A stretch of 64,000 bases of DNA from Aeromonas australiensis (GTDB taxonomy: Bacteria > Pseudomonadota > Gammaproteobacteria > Enterobacterales > Aeromonadaceae): contig NZ_CDDH01000045.1 of assembly GCF_000819725.1 (NCBI RefSeq), forward strand, positions 62,001-126,000. Direction: 5' to 3'. Positions 9,318 to 18,877 of the stretch are shown piece by piece; positions within the stretch are counted from its first letter, which is position 1; every line of letters begins with the position of its first letter. The notes under the pieces are model-generated. The model worked only from the letters and a program-made list of their open reading frames with translations, did not search any database and had not been told where the DNA came from. A program made the translations under genes and the position numbers.

Positions 9318-9650
9318 TCAGGCCGGTTCACCGTACCAGAGGTCGAACAGCTCGGTAACGACCACGGCTTCCATCCCCTTGCCTTCCAGCCAGGATTTGA
9401 CGGCCGCGCGGTCTTCTTCGCTGCACTTGCCCAGTTGCTGGGTGCAGATCATCCCTTCCCAGGCCAGGTGACCGGAGCCGGCAAAAGCCAGTTTACGAGG
9501 TTCAACAACCTCATCGATCATCGCATCGACTACCGCATCGATGGTCTCTTCGGCAGTGCCGACCGGGAAGTTGAAACTGATGTCGAAACCCATTTCCTGG
9601 AATTCATCGACGCGCAGTTTCTTGCGCAGGCGGCGGCTACGATTGGCCAT
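9318..9650 (-). CDS. yggL: YggL family 50S ribosome-binding protein
   Basis: 110 residues: a basic N terminus (MANRSRRLRKKLRVDEFQE) then GFDISFNFP, DEVVEPRKLAFAGSG and WEGMICTQQLGKCSEEDR, matching the DUF469/YggL family. YggL has been described as binding the large ribosomal subunit. GAGGAG precedes the ATG. As in enterobacteria it lies immediately downstream of trmB on the same strand (48-base gap), so co-transcription is likely. Confidence 0.92.
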   Translation of the reverse strand: MANRSRRLRKKLRVDEFQEMGFDISFNFPVGTAEETIDAVVDAMIDEVVEPRKLAFAGSGHLAWEGMICTQQLGKCSEEDRAAVKSWLEGKGMEAVVVTELFDLWYGEPA

Positions 9651-9698
9651 GATAGCTCCTCAAGTTAGTTGATACGCTAGGTGTGTTGACGTGCCAGC

Positions 9699-10412
9699 TT
9701 AGCTGACACGCTTGAAAATCAGATCCCAAACCCCGTGGCCGAGACGGTGGCCACGTTGTTCAAATTTGGTCAACGGACGCCAGTCCGGACGGGGCACCCA
9801 GTTGCCGGTGGCAGAGGTATTCTGGTAACCCTCGGCGGCGCTCATCACCTCCAGCATGTGCTCGGCATAGTTTTCCCAGTCGGTCGCCATGTGGAATACG
9901 CCACCGATGGCCAGCTTCTGGCGAATATCCTGGGCAAACGCAGGCTGTACGATGCGACGCTTGTGGTGACGGCTCTTGTGCCAGGGATCCGGGAAGAAGA
10001 GCTGCAGGCAGGAGAGTGAACCGTTCGGGATCATGTGCTCCAGCACCTCGACCGCATCGTGGCAGATCACCTTCAGATTGGTGACACCCGCTTCCTGAGC
10101 GCTGCCCAGACAGGCGCCCACGCCCGGGGAGTGCACTTCGATGCCGATAAAGTTCTTCTCGGGAGCATTCTTGGCCATCTCTACCAGCGAAGCGCCCATG
10201 CCAAAGCCGATCTCCAGCACCACAGGTGCCTCGCGGCCAAACAGTGCGACCAGATCGAGCTGCTTTGGCTCGAAATCGATGCCCATGACCGGCCAGAGCT
10301 CTTCCAGGGCCTTCTCCTGCCCTTTGGTCAGGCGGCCTTCGCGACGGACAAAGCTGCGGATCTTGCGCATGAACTGGCCGTCTTCGTTAAATACATCTTG
10401 GGTCACAGGCAT
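9699..10412 (-). CDS. trmB: tRNA (guanine-N7-)-methyltransferase
   Basis: 237 residues. SAM-binding motif I is [16 protein letters not shown], and the family-specific [18 protein letters not shown] contains the catalytic region. Further motifs are [13 protein letters not shown] and the C-terminal [19 protein letters not shown]. Methylates G46 of tRNA variable loops. The ATG at 10412 is used. In E. coli mutY is divergent from trmB; here the divergent neighbour is an aminotransferase instead. Confidence 0.95.
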   Translation of the reverse strand: MPVTQDVFNEDGQFMRKIRSFVRREGRLTKGQEKALEELWPVMGIDFEPKQLDLVALFGREAPVVLEIGFGMGASLVEMAKNAPEKNFIGIEVHSPGVGACLGSAQEAGVTNLKVICHDAVEVLEHMIPNGSLSCLQLFFPDPWHKSRHHKRRIVQPAFAQDIRQKLAIGGVFHMATDWENYAEHMLEVMSAAEGYQNTSATGNWVPRPDWRPLTKFEQRGHRLGHGVWDLIFKRVS

Positions 10413-10761
10413 AATGGTCTCGTTATTTCATCAATCCGGGTAATACATCTGGTGTCCGATCCCGAGCGGGACCGCTCGCGGCTCGGCATTTCATCGACCC
10501 GCGCAAACAGGGGAGCGAATTATCCCAAGATAGGCCCAAGGCGCAAGTGTTTCGCGCAACAAATATTCCGGCCATCCACTTCCCTGCCCCCTCACTGGCA
10601 TCACCACTCCGACTAACCGTCCAATATAATCCGCAGCAGAGTCGTTCCAGCCCTTTTTTGCCGATTTTTGTGACAACCATTGCCTCATTTTTGAAATCTG
10701 ATACAAACGGATAACCTGGCGGTCGAATGGAGCGACCGCCCACATGCCGAGAGAATTGTCT
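10413..10761. other. divergent promoter region, trmB / aminotransferase
   Basis: About 350 bases between divergent genes. It must hold promoters in both directions. I see no recognisable operator or RNA element. Confidence 0.4.
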
Positions 10762-11943
10762 ATGCAGCCGTTTTTTGCCCAGCGCTTCGAGAAGGTTGAA
10801 CCTTCCTTTATCCGTGAAATCCTCAAAGTTGCCGCCAATCCGGAGATCATCTCCTTCGCCGGTGGCCTGCCCAATCCCCACCTGTTTCCGGTCAAGGGGA
10901 TCGATCAGGCCTGTCAGGATGTACTGCGCGAGCAAGGGGCTGCCGCCCTGCAATATGCGGCGACCGAGGGCTTCGCCCCGCTGCGCCACTATATTGCCGA
11001 CCGCTATCTGGCCCGCCACGGCATGCAGGTCAATCCGGACAACATCCTGATCACCAGCGGCTCCCAACAGGCGCTGGATCTGCTGGGCAAGGTGCTGATC
11101 GACGAAGGTCAGGATCTCATCATCGAAGAGCCGGGTTACCTTGGCGCCATTCAGGCTTTTTCTGTCTACCAGCCTACCTTCAAGCCGATCACCCTTGAAG
11201 AAGAGGGGCTGGATCTGGCGGCGCTGGATGCGCTGCTGGCCAGCGGATCCAATGCCAAGCTGCTCTACGGCGTGCCCAATTTCCAGAACCCGAGTGGCGT
11301 CTCCTACAGCCGTGCCAACCGCGAGGCACTGGCGGAGCGACTGATCAGCCACGAGCTGTTGATGGTGGAAGATGACCCCTACGGCGAGCTGCGCTTCGAA
11401 GGGGAGCATCTGCCCCCCATTGCCAAGCTGGCGCCAAACAATACCGTGCTGCTCGGCTCCTTCTCCAAGACTGTCGTCCCTGCATTCCGCTTGGGCTGGA
11501 TGGTGATGCCGGAGTGGCTGCGCAAGAAGGTGACCATCGCCAAGCAGGCCACCGACCTGCACAGCAACGCCTTCAGCCAGCAGGTACTGCACCGCTTCCT
11601 GACCGACAACTCCCTCGACGCTCACTTGGAGAAGATCAAGGAGGTCTATGGCCGCCAGCGCGCCGCCATGGAGGCTGCACTGGCCCGTCACTGCCCGCCC
11701 GGCGTCAGCTACACCCGACCGGAAGGGGGGATGTTCCTCTGGCTGACTCTGCCAGCCCACATCAGTGCCATGGCGCTGTTTGACGAGGCGATCAAGGAGA
11801 AGGTAGCCTTCGTACCCGGCGCCCCCTTCTACGTGCGCCCCGAGATCCAGAACACCCTGCGCCTGAGCTTCTCCTGCGTCGATGAAGCGACCATTGAAGA
11901 GGGGGTCCAACGCTTGGCCCGCGCCCTCCAGCGGATGCTCTGA
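10762..11943 (+). CDS. PLP-dependent aminotransferase, class I/II (LysN/2-aminoadipate-like)
   Basis: 393 residues of fold-type I aminotransferase. Features: ISFAGGLPNPHLFP near the N terminus, TSGSQQALDLLGKVL (cofactor phosphate loop), YGVPNFQNPSG, VEDDPYGELRFEGE and the PLP lysine in GSFSKTVVPAFRLGW. The arrangement AGGLPxP plus SFSKxxxPxxRxGW is typical of the alpha-aminoadipate/kynurenine/multi-substrate group related to the catalytic domain of MocR regulators, but there is no DNA-binding domain here. GAGAGAA lies before the ATG at 10762, so I prefer it to the ATG at 10744. Substrate not determinable. Confidence 0.9.
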   Translation: MQPFFAQRFEKVEPSFIREILKVAANPEIISFAGGLPNPHLFPVKGIDQACQDVLREQGAAALQYAATEGFAPLRHYIADRYLARHGMQVNPDNILITSGSQQALDLLGKVLIDEGQDLIIEEPGYLGAIQAFSVYQPTFKPITLEEEGLDLAALDALLASGSNAKLLYGVPNFQNPSGVSYSRANREALAERLISHELLMVEDDPYGELRFEGEHLPPIAKLAPNNTVLLGSFSKTVVPAFRLGWMVMPEWLRKKVTIAKQATDLHSNAFSQQVLHRFLTDNSLDAHLEKIKEVYGRQRAAMEAALARHCPPGVSYTRPEGGMFLWLTLPAHISAMALFDEAIKEKVAFVPGAPFYVRPEIQNTLRLSFSCVDEATIEEGVQRLARALQRML

Positions 11944-11968
11944 TCGCCCAAGCCAAACCGTATCAACA

Positions 11969-11998
11969 AAAAAACCAGCGAGCGATCGCTGGTTTTTT
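11969..11998. terminator. bidirectional terminator, aminotransferase / EAL gene
   Basis: AAAACCAGCGA GCGA TCGCTGGTTTT hairpin with T-run, between convergent genes. Confidence 0.85.
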
Positions 11999-12017
11999 AT
12001 GCTCCCTATTCAACCGT

Positions 12018-13547
12018 TCAGCCAAACAGGGTCTTGCAAAACTGCTTCATCGGGATGGGGCGGCTATAACGATACCCTTGCAGATAGTCCACCTGGCGCG
12101 CCCGCAAGTAGTCCGCCTGCGACTGCTTCTCGACCCCCTCCGCGATCAGGATCAAGTCAAGTCGCGTCGCCAGATCAATCACGTTTTCAACGATATGGCT
12201 GGAGAGGGCATCCGTGCCGATCATCTCCACAAAGCTTCGGTCAATCTTGAGTGCATCGACCTGAAACTGTTGCAGATAGGTGAGACTGGAGTGACCGGTG
12301 CCAAAGTCATCGATAGAGATCAACACGCCCAGTTTACGCAATTCGGCAAACATCTGAGCGGTTGTCTCATCAGCCACCAGCAGCTCCCGCTCAGTCAGCT
12401 CCAGCCCCAAATCAACGGGATTGTCCTTAAACGCGTCGAGAAAGGCCTTGCAGTCAGCCAACAAGCCAATGTCCTGAAAGTGCTTGGCACTGATATTGAA
12501 ACAAAAATGAAATTTGATTGGCAACTTGTGCGCTTGAGGAGAGAAGTAGTCGCGCACCTGGGCCATCAACAGGCTGGTCATGGGCACGATCAGGCCGCTA
12601 TCTTCCGCCAGCGGAATAAAGCGATCCGGCGAGATCATCCCCTGCCTGGGATGCTGCCAGCGCATCAGCACCTCACAGCCACGCCACTGCTCGTCATCGC
12701 CAGAGACCACCGGCTGCAGGTAGGGGATAAACTCCTCTTCGATCAACGCCCGCTTGAGCTCCTCCGCTGGCGAGCTGCTACGCCCCATCAGCCTGAAGGT
12801 GCCGAATCCAATCAGCAGCGCCAGCAGCGGAAAGAGGGTTAAGGTATCTCTGGAGTAGCGCCATGCATGACTCAAGTAGTCATGCACCGTCACCCAGGTG
12901 ACGACCTGATAGGGGAAAGCGGCCGAAGATAGCACCATATACCCCTCTTCTGCTGGAGAGGGCGCCGTATCTACCTGACCTGAACCAAACAGCGCCCTCT
13001 GCCCCACTACCAGGGCTATCGGGGAGTTCTTGCTGGAGATCTCCAGAGTATTGCGCAGGTAGTAGCCATCTACACCGATCAGCACACTCCCCTTGTCCGT
13101 TGCTTGACGCAGCACAATCAAGGGGCGATCCGGTGTGACCTCATTACCAGGCAGCAGTTGCAACCTGCCAGCCACGAAGTTGTCTGGATTGAAAGGGCCA
13201 TCGTAGTCGCCATAGAGCGAGGTGCAGTAGATACGACTGCCGACAGCCAGATTGGCGGACCGCACATCAGGGATCGTAGCCACCTGCTCGCGCAGCAGTT
13301 GTGCCGCCTCCTTGCAGGGGTGACCAAGCATTCCCTCCACATTGATGGCCGCTTGTCGGGCATGGCCGATGGAGCGATCAAACATCATCCGGGCATGCTG
13401 CAACCGTGATTCGGCATCACGCTCTATCTCCGTCACCGTCTGCCAGATAACGGCAATAACCCCCAGCAGCAGGATCCCGCCCCCCATCAGCAGCGCCACC
13501 AGAATCCTCGAGTAAAGCTGGCGACGTTTCAAACGACGAAATGGCAT
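12018..13547 (-). CDS. CSS-motif EAL-domain cyclic-di-GMP phosphodiesterase
   Basis: 509 residues from the ATG at 13547 (AAAGAGGTC upstream). A first transmembrane helix (VALLMGGGILLLGVIAVIW) and a second (LFPLLALLIGFGTFRLMG) flank a periplasmic domain with the paired cysteines GHPCKE and IYCTSLYGD of the CSS domain. The C-terminal EAL domain has EVLMRW in place of EALxRW, FNISAKHF, ELTERE, IDDFGTGHSS, LKIDRSF, AEGVE and LQGY. The metal- and base-binding residues therefore appear intact and it should hydrolyse c-di-GMP. In E. coli relatives (PdeC class) periplasmic disulfide state controls activity. No GGDEF domain. Confidence 0.92.
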   Translation of the reverse strand: MPFRRLKRRQLYSRILVALLMGGGILLLGVIAVIWQTVTEIERDAESRLQHARMMFDRSIGHARQAAINVEGMLGHPCKEAAQLLREQVATIPDVRSANLAVGSRIYCTSLYGDYDGPFNPDNFVAGRLQLLPGNEVTPDRPLIVLRQATDKGSVLIGVDGYYLRNTLEISSKNSPIALVVGQRALFGSGQVDTAPSPAEEGYMVLSSAAFPYQVVTWVTVHDYLSHAWRYSRDTLTLFPLLALLIGFGTFRLMGRSSSPAEELKRALIEEEFIPYLQPVVSGDDEQWRGCEVLMRWQHPRQGMISPDRFIPLAEDSGLIVPMTSLLMAQVRDYFSPQAHKLPIKFHFCFNISAKHFQDIGLLADCKAFLDAFKDNPVDLGLELTERELLVADETTAQMFAELRKLGVLISIDDFGTGHSSLTYLQQFQVDALKIDRSFVEMIGTDALSSHIVENVIDLATRLDLILIAEGVEKQSQADYLRARQVDYLQGYRYSRPIPMKQFCKTLFG

Positions 13548-13799
13548 GGCGACCTCTTTGATACTCGGATAATGGGTGACAGCCTCGGTGGACAGGCGAA
13601 AAGGGTCGCAATAATAGCGAGTGTTCAACAAATGTCCACCCAATAAAAATCAATCAATTCAGACTATTGTTCAACAATATGTCGTAAGAAGAGGATAGAG
13701 TTAACAAACATCAAACAGAAAACTCCCGAAGCACGTCTCACTTGTTGAAGCGGTGCTACGCCATTAAAGTTGAGCAAACGGCAGCAGGAGCATGCAGCG

Positions 13800-14705
13800 A
13801 TGAAGATTCTTATTACCGGAGGGACCGGCTTTATCGGCCGCAAGCTGGTTGCCCATCTCAAGGTCAATCACGAGGTCGTGGTCTTGAGCAGACAGGGGAG
13901 CCGCGCTTACTCCCTGCTCGGCCACGATATCAAGGTATTGGATAACCTCGACCGGCTTGATGACCTCAATGAGGTGGATGCGGTGATCAATCTGGCCGGC
14001 GAACCCATCGCCGCCGGACGCTGGAGCGAGTCGCGCAAACAGCTGCTCTGCGACAGTCGCTGGCTGCTGACCGAGCAGCTGGTAGATCTCATCAAGCTAT
14101 CCAGCACACCGCCCAAGGTGCTGATCAACGCCTCCGCCATCGGTTGGTATGGCAGACAGGGTACCGAAACCCTCGATGAGCAGTGCCGCTCTCCCAACGA
14201 CGAGTTTACCCACCAGCTCTGCCAGCAGTGGGAGACCCTGGCGCAGGAGGCCCAGAGCCGCCAAACCCGGGTCTGTATCGTGCGGATCGGGCTGGTGCTT
14301 GGCATGGATGGCGGCGCCCTGCCCAAAATGCTCCCCCCCTACCGACTCGGGCTCGGTGGCCCCATGGGGTCGGGTAGCCAGATCATGAGCTGGATCCATG
14401 TGCAGGATCTGGTGCGCGCCATGCTGTTTTTACTGGAGCACGAGGAGTGCAGCGGCATCTTCAACGGCACTGCGCCCCATCCGGTCAGCAACCAGGAGTT
14501 CAGCCAGACCCTGGCCACCACCCTGCACCGCCCGCACCTCTTTTTCGTCCCGGCGCCGCTGTTGCAACTGGTGATGGGGGAGGCGGCAGATCTGCTGCTG
14601 ACCGGACAAAAGGTGATACCAGCGCGGCTGCAACAGGCCGGTTTTCACTTCAGCTATCCCGAGCTGCCGAGTGCCCTCAGCAATCTGCTGCGTGAGCCCC
14701 GCTAA
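13800..14705 (+). CDS. yfcH: TIGR01777 family NAD(P)-dependent epimerase/oxidoreductase (YfcH)
   Basis: 301 residues of extended short-chain dehydrogenase fold. The N terminus MKILITGGTGFIGRKL is a Rossmann dinucleotide-binding motif, followed by AVINLAGEPIAAGRWSESRK, INASAIGWYG and WIHVQDLVRAMLFLLE, the characteristic YfcH/SulA-like signature. The ATG at 13800 follows CAGGAG. The family includes the YfcH protein of E. coli and a cyanobacterial division-associated homologue; the reaction is unknown. Single gene ended by the hairpin at 14750. Confidence 0.9.
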   Translation: MKILITGGTGFIGRKLVAHLKVNHEVVVLSRQGSRAYSLLGHDIKVLDNLDRLDDLNEVDAVINLAGEPIAAGRWSESRKQLLCDSRWLLTEQLVDLIKLSSTPPKVLINASAIGWYGRQGTETLDEQCRSPNDEFTHQLCQQWETLAQEAQSRQTRVCIVRIGLVLGMDGGALPKMLPPYRLGLGGPMGSGSQIMSWIHVQDLVRAMLFLLEHEECSGIFNGTAPHPVSNQEFSQTLATTLHRPHLFFVPAPLLQLVMGEAADLLLTGQKVIPARLQQAGFHFSYPELPSALSNLLREPR

Positions 14706-14749
14706 CTCACATCTGCTCGCTGCGCCCGCTCGTCAGCGCCTCGCATAAC

Positions 14750-14778
14750 AAGCAGCCCGGCCAATGGCCGGGCTGCCT
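14750..14778. terminator. hairpin between yfcH and ybbP
   Basis: GCAGCCCGGCC AAT GGCCGGGCTGC at 14752-14776 lies between convergent genes. U-tracts are short on both strands, so efficiency is uncertain. Confidence 0.65.
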
Positions 14779-14833
14779 GTCTAATGCGGATGCTCAACAT
14801 TGTACCTTGTGGCATCGGCTCGCACTGGCGGGA

Positions 14834-17281
14834 TTACAACAGTCCCTGACCCAACCCCCGCAGCCGATCGCTCAGGGTGCCAGCCAGCAGCTGGCGCTGC
14901 ATCCCCTGCCCCGCCAGCGTCACCAGCAAGGCCCCCAGCGTCGGCAGGCCGAGCCAGATGGCCCAGTGGAACTGCCACTGCCCCTCGAACCACCACCACT
15001 GCAGGCCAAAGGAGCAGAGCTCCACCACCATGGCGGCACAGAGCCCCGCCAGCGCACCACTGGCCACCAGCTCCCAGCGCAGCATCTTTTTCAGCAGGTC
15101 ACTGCTGGCACCCAGGGTGCGCATCAGCAACAGCTCGCGCCGACGCTGGGCCATACTTGCCTGGGTCTGGGTCAGCAGCACCAGTAGCGCCGCTACCGTC
15201 ACCAGCCCCAGCATCAGGGCCAGCGCCCTACTCACCTGCTCCGATACCTGAGTGAGCCGCGCAATCAGGTCATCCACATCGATAAGACTCACCGTGGGGT
15301 GGCGGCGGATCAACTCCACCTCGGCAGTGCGCCCCGCCTCGGGCAGCCGGTAGCTACCAAGCCAGGTGCTAGAGAAGGGGGAGAGCAGATCCTCAGAGAA
15401 GATCATGTAGAAGTTGGGGCGCATATTGTCCCACTTGATGCTGCGCAGACTGGTCACCCTGGCGCCGAAGCTGCGCCCCTCAATGGTAAAGGCGAGCATA
15501 TCCCCCAGCTTGATATCGAGCCGCTTGGCCAGCTCGCTGTCGACCGACACCTCGCCGGGCCCGGAGAGCCATTTCCCTACCACCAGCTTGTTGTCGGTTG
15601 GCAGGGTGGCTGTGGTGGTGAAGTTGAGCTCCCGATCGACCCCCTCGCGACCACTGCTGGCCCCCTCGCCCACCACCTCACCGGCGATATGGGTCAGCCT
15701 GCCACGCACCATGGGATAGAAATCGGAGGTGGTGGCCCCGGCTGCCGCCAGCTCGCTCAGGATCCCCTCCCGCTCGTTCTCGGCCACATTGACCAGAAAA
15801 CGGTTGGGCGCATCGGCAGGCAGGCGAGCCGAAAACTCATCCAACAGATCGACCCGGGCCGCCCAGAGCAGGCCAAACAGCATCAATGCCAGCGCAAAGC
15901 CCGCCAGCTGAAACAGGCCACTGCTGCGCTCGCGCGACAGGTGGGCCAGCGCCAACCGCAAGGCATGAGGCCCGCTCACTCTTGCCCCCAGCCGCAACAT
16001 CAGCGCTGCCAGCAGGGCCAACAGCCCCATCAGCAAGCCCATACCGCCGACCAGCCCCAGCGCCAGCCGCACATCGGCGGTAAAACCCCAGACCAGCGTA
16101 AACAGCCCGAGCAGAGCGACCGGCAGGGCCAGCCAGGGGGGAATGCCCGCCTCCAGCTCCCGGCGCAATACCCGCAGTGGCGGCACTTTCAGCAGCCGCA
16201 GGAAGGGCACAAAGGCGAGTAGCAGGGTGATAAAGAGCGCCACTGCCACGCCCAGCGCAAAGGGGCGCCAGGAGGGGGGCGGCAGATCCGGCGGTAGCAG
16301 ACTCCCCAGCAGCTGCAAGGTGATCCACTGCATGGCAGTGCCCGCCACCAGTCCCAGCAGCGCGCCAACCAGCGTTAGCGACAGCAGCAGGGTTCCCATC
16401 AGTTGCCAGAGCGAGCGACGGGATGCCCCCAAGGTCTTGAGCAGCGCCACCATATTGGTCTGGCGCTCGGCAAAGTGGCGCACCGCGATACCCATCGCCA
16501 ACGCCCCCAGCAATACCCCACTTAGCGAGGCAAGCCGAAAGAAACGTTCGGCATTGGCCAGCGAGCGGCCCACCTCTGATTCGCTATCATCCGGTTTGAT
16601 CCACTTCTGTCCAGCCTGCAATTGCGGCAGCAGCCATTGCTCGTAACGGGCCAGCGACTCTTGCGGCCCCTTGAACAGATAGCGCCACTGCTGGCGGCTG
16701 CCGGGGAGCAGAGCACCGGTCGCCTCGATATCGGCACTGTGGATCAGCGCCCGCGGCGCCAACAGGAAGGGGCTGAACCCCTGATCCGGCTCCTTGCCAA
16801 GCAGCCCGGCTACCTTGAGCACCGTATTGCCCACTTCCAGCTCATCCCCTGTTTTGGCCTGCAGCAGTTGCATCACCCGGGTAGAGAGCCAGATCTCGCC
16901 GGGAGCCGGGGCACGGGCCGGTTCCAGCTCCAGCTTGCCGTAAAAGGGGAAACCATCGGGCACAGCCCGAATGGAGGCGAGCTGCAACACATCACCGTGA
17001 AACAGCATGCTGTTGAAGCTGACGGTGGTCTGCACCATCAGACCATCCTGTTTCGCCCGAGTCAGCCAACCATCCGGCAGGGCGGCGGCAGTGCGCAACA
17101 CCCGATCCGCCCCGATAAAGTCGCGGCCCGACGCCTTGAGCCCGGCATCGAGCCGATCCGCTACCAGCGCAACACTCAAGACGCACGCCACGCTCAGGGC
17201 CAGCGCCAGCACAAACCAGCGTAGCTCGCCGCTGAACCCTTCCCGGCGCAGCAGTCGCCATCCCAATCGCCACTGCATCAT
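14834..17281 (-). CDS. ybbP: ABC transporter permease, FtsX family (YbbP)
   Basis: About 815 residues with an N-terminal helix, a large periplasmic domain, and two FtsX-type membrane domains (for example VRHFAERQTNMVALLKTLGASRRSLWQL and AQRRRELLLMRTLGASSDLL, each with the GASRR/GASSD coupling motif). This is the YbbP-type permease paired with YbbA. Such systems belong to the MacB/LolCDE-like mechanotransmission class. The in-frame ATG at 17290 is also possible; 17281 sits nine bases after GGAG. It lies 36 bases downstream of ybbA in the same operon. Cargo unknown. Confidence 0.9.
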   Translation of the reverse strand: MMQWRLGWRLLRREGFSGELRWFVLALALSVACVLSVALVADRLDAGLKASGRDFIGADRVLRTAAALPDGWLTRAKQDGLMVQTTVSFNSMLFHGDVLQLASIRAVPDGFPFYGKLELEPARAPAPGEIWLSTRVMQLLQAKTGDELEVGNTVLKVAGLLGKEPDQGFSPFLLAPRALIHSADIEATGALLPGSRQQWRYLFKGPQESLARYEQWLLPQLQAGQKWIKPDDSESEVGRSLANAERFFRLASLSGVLLGALAMGIAVRHFAERQTNMVALLKTLGASRRSLWQLMGTLLLSLTLVGALLGLVAGTAMQWITLQLLGSLLPPDLPPPSWRPFALGVAVALFITLLLAFVPFLRLLKVPPLRVLRRELEAGIPPWLALPVALLGLFTLVWGFTADVRLALGLVGGMGLLMGLLALLAALMLRLGARVSGPHALRLALAHLSRERSSGLFQLAGFALALMLFGLLWAARVDLLDEFSARLPADAPNRFLVNVAENEREGILSELAAAGATTSDFYPMVRGRLTHIAGEVVGEGASSGREGVDRELNFTTTATLPTDNKLVVGKWLSGPGEVSVDSELAKRLDIKLGDMLAFTIEGRSFGARVTSLRSIKWDNMRPNFYMIFSEDLLSPFSSTWLGSYRLPEAGRTAEVELIRRHPTVSLIDVDDLIARLTQVSEQVSRALALMLGLVTVAALLVLLTQTQASMAQRRRELLLMRTLGASSDLLKKMLRWELVASGALAGLCAAMVVELCSFGLQWWWFEGQWQFHWAIWLGLPTLGALLVTLAGQGMQRQLLAGTLSDRLRGLGQGLL

Positions 17282-17317
17282 CCCTTGCATCTCCAGCCTG
17301 ATCTACCATTCACCCCG

Positions 17318-18013
17318 TTACACCACATCATGGGCCACCTCGCGATCCAGTCTGCCCGCCGTCATGACCACTTGCCGCTGGCAACGCTCGGCCAGCTGAT
17401 GGTCATGGGTAACCACCAACAGGGTGGTGCCGTGCTTGCGATTGAGTTCAAACAGCAACTCGATCACCTTCTCGCCGGTCTTGCTGTCGAGGTTGCCGGT
17501 CGGCTCATCCGCCAGCAACAGGCTGGGACGGGTCATAAAGGCGCGGGCGATAGCCACCCGCTGCTGCTCACCACCAGAGAGCCGTGGCGGCAGATGGTGC
17601 AACCGCTCACCAAGGCCGACCGCGGCCAGCAGCTCGCGGGCTCTTGGTTCGCAGTGGCGCTCGCCACGCAACTCGGCAGGCAGCATCACATTCTCCAGCG
17701 CCGTCATGGTCGGGAGCAGCAGGAACGACTGGAACACAAAACCGATCTGCTCGGCGCGCAATCGGGCCCGCCCCTCCTCATCCAGCTCGCCAAGGGATTT
17801 GCCGAGGATCTCGATATCTCCTTGGCTTGGCAGATCGAGCCCGGCCAGCAATCCCAGCAGGGTGGACTTGCCTGAGCCGGAGGCGCCAACCAGCGCCACT
17901 GTCTCGCCGCTATTGACTTGCAGATCGATCCCTTCAAGGATGGTGAGGCTTTCCTGGCCGAGGCGAACCGATTTGCCGAGGCCCTTGACGACAATAATGG
18001 GGGTTGAACTCAT
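17318..18013 (-). CDS. ybbA: ABC transporter ATP-binding protein (YbbA)
   Basis: 231 residues. Walker A GASGSGKSTLLGLLAG, Q-loop FQSFLLLP, signature LSGGEQQRVAIARAF, Walker B LLLADEPTGNLD and the H-loop in VVTHDHQLA. The order and length match the LolD/MacB ATPase group, and the position, divergent from tesA and upstream of ybbP, is the conserved ybbAP-tesA arrangement. AAAGGA precedes the ATG at 18013. Confidence 0.94.
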   Translation of the reverse strand: MSSTPIIVVKGLGKSVRLGQESLTILEGIDLQVNSGETVALVGASGSGKSTLLGLLAGLDLPSQGDIEILGKSLGELDEEGRARLRAEQIGFVFQSFLLLPTMTALENVMLPAELRGERHCEPRARELLAAVGLGERLHHLPPRLSGGEQQRVAIARAFMTRPSLLLADEPTGNLDSKTGEKVIELLFELNRKHGTTLLVVTHDHQLAERCQRQVVMTAGRLDREVAHDVV

Positions 18014-18069
18014 GCTCTATATCCTTTGTTCCAATCCCTTGATGAGAATCCATAGCGGGAGTTGAATTG

Positions 18070-18681
18070 ATGGTGCGTATTCTGTTTGCCTTTTTGGTGG
18101 GCCTTGGCAGCCTGCTCTCGTCGGTTCAGGCCCAGACCCTGCTGGTGCTGGGAGATAGCCTGAGTGCCGGGTATCAGATGCAGGTTGAGCAGAGCTGGCC
18201 TGCCCTGCTCAACCAGAAATGGCAGGAAGAGGGGGGCAAACACACCCTGCTCAATGCCAGTATCAGCGGTGAAACGACCCAAGGGGCGCTGGCCCGTCTG
18301 CCCGCTCTGCTGAAGGAGCACAAACCGGACTGGCTGCTGATCGAACTGGGAGGCAACGACGGCCTGCGCGGCTTCGCACCGACCATTACCCGCCAGAATC
18401 TGGCCAGCATGATCGCGCTCGCCAAGGAGCAGCAGACCCGCGTGGTGTTGACCCAGATCCAGCTGCCCCGCAACTACGGTGCCCGCTATCTGCGCCAGTT
18501 CGAGCAGATCTTCCCGGAACTGGCAGAGATCAACGATCTGCCGCTGCTGCCCTTCTTTATGGATGATATTGCGCTGAGCCCTGAACTTATGATGAACGAT
18601 GGTATTCATCCAACCCCGGCGGCCCAGCCCAAAATCCGCGATAAAGTTGCCCGCTTTATGGAGCCGCTGCTCAGCCAATAA
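18070..18681 (+). CDS. tesA: acyl-CoA thioesterase I / lysophospholipase L1 (TesA)
   Basis: 203 residues with a Sec signal peptide (ending SSVQA before QTLLVLG). It is an SGNH/GDSL hydrolase: block I LVLGDSLSAG with Ser30, block III LGGNDGLRG, and block V NDGIHPTPAAQ with the catalytic Asp-His. A periplasmic multifunctional esterase/thioesterase/protease I in E. coli. The ATG at 18070 is used rather than TTG 18067. Divergent from ybbA across 56 bases, as in other gamma-proteobacteria. Confidence 0.95.
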   Translation: MVRILFAFLVGLGSLLSSVQAQTLLVLGDSLSAGYQMQVEQSWPALLNQKWQEEGGKHTLLNASISGETTQGALARLPALLKEHKPDWLLIELGGNDGLRGFAPTITRQNLASMIALAKEQQTRVVLTQIQLPRNYGARYLRQFEQIFPELAEINDLPLLPFFMDDIALSPELMMNDGIHPTPAAQPKIRDKVARFMEPLLSQ

Positions 18682-18848
18682 GTCCGCGGCTCTATCGTCA
18701 ATATCTCATAACCAAACATCCCGCCAAAATCCGATGTTTTGAGCTGTCGACGCTCTCTGCATGACACCTTGATTCAACCAGTCCAGCGCCAATAACCAAT
18801 AACCAATAACCAATAACAAAACATCCCGCCGAAGCGGGATGTTTTATT
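18682..18848. repeat. heptamer tandem repeat and paired terminator-like hairpins after tesA
   Basis: Four head-to-tail copies of CCAATAA occupy 18789-18816. They directly abut a strong hairpin (18819-18845, AAAACATCCCGC CGAA GCGGGATGTTTT) that should terminate tesA and cheV. About 105 bases upstream, 18714-18740 carries a degenerate version of the same hairpin (AAACATC ... GATGTTT with CCCGCC inside), as if the terminator had been duplicated and one copy decayed. Confidence 0.7.
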
Positions 18849-18877
18849 GATTGAGCATAACCGGCAGAGGCAGCCTC

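Noticed and set aside
10423-11910. 495-codon minus-strand open frame
   Set aside because: It is antisense to the well-supported aminotransferase gene; high-GC codons leave the opposite strand open. No ribosome-binding site or family match.
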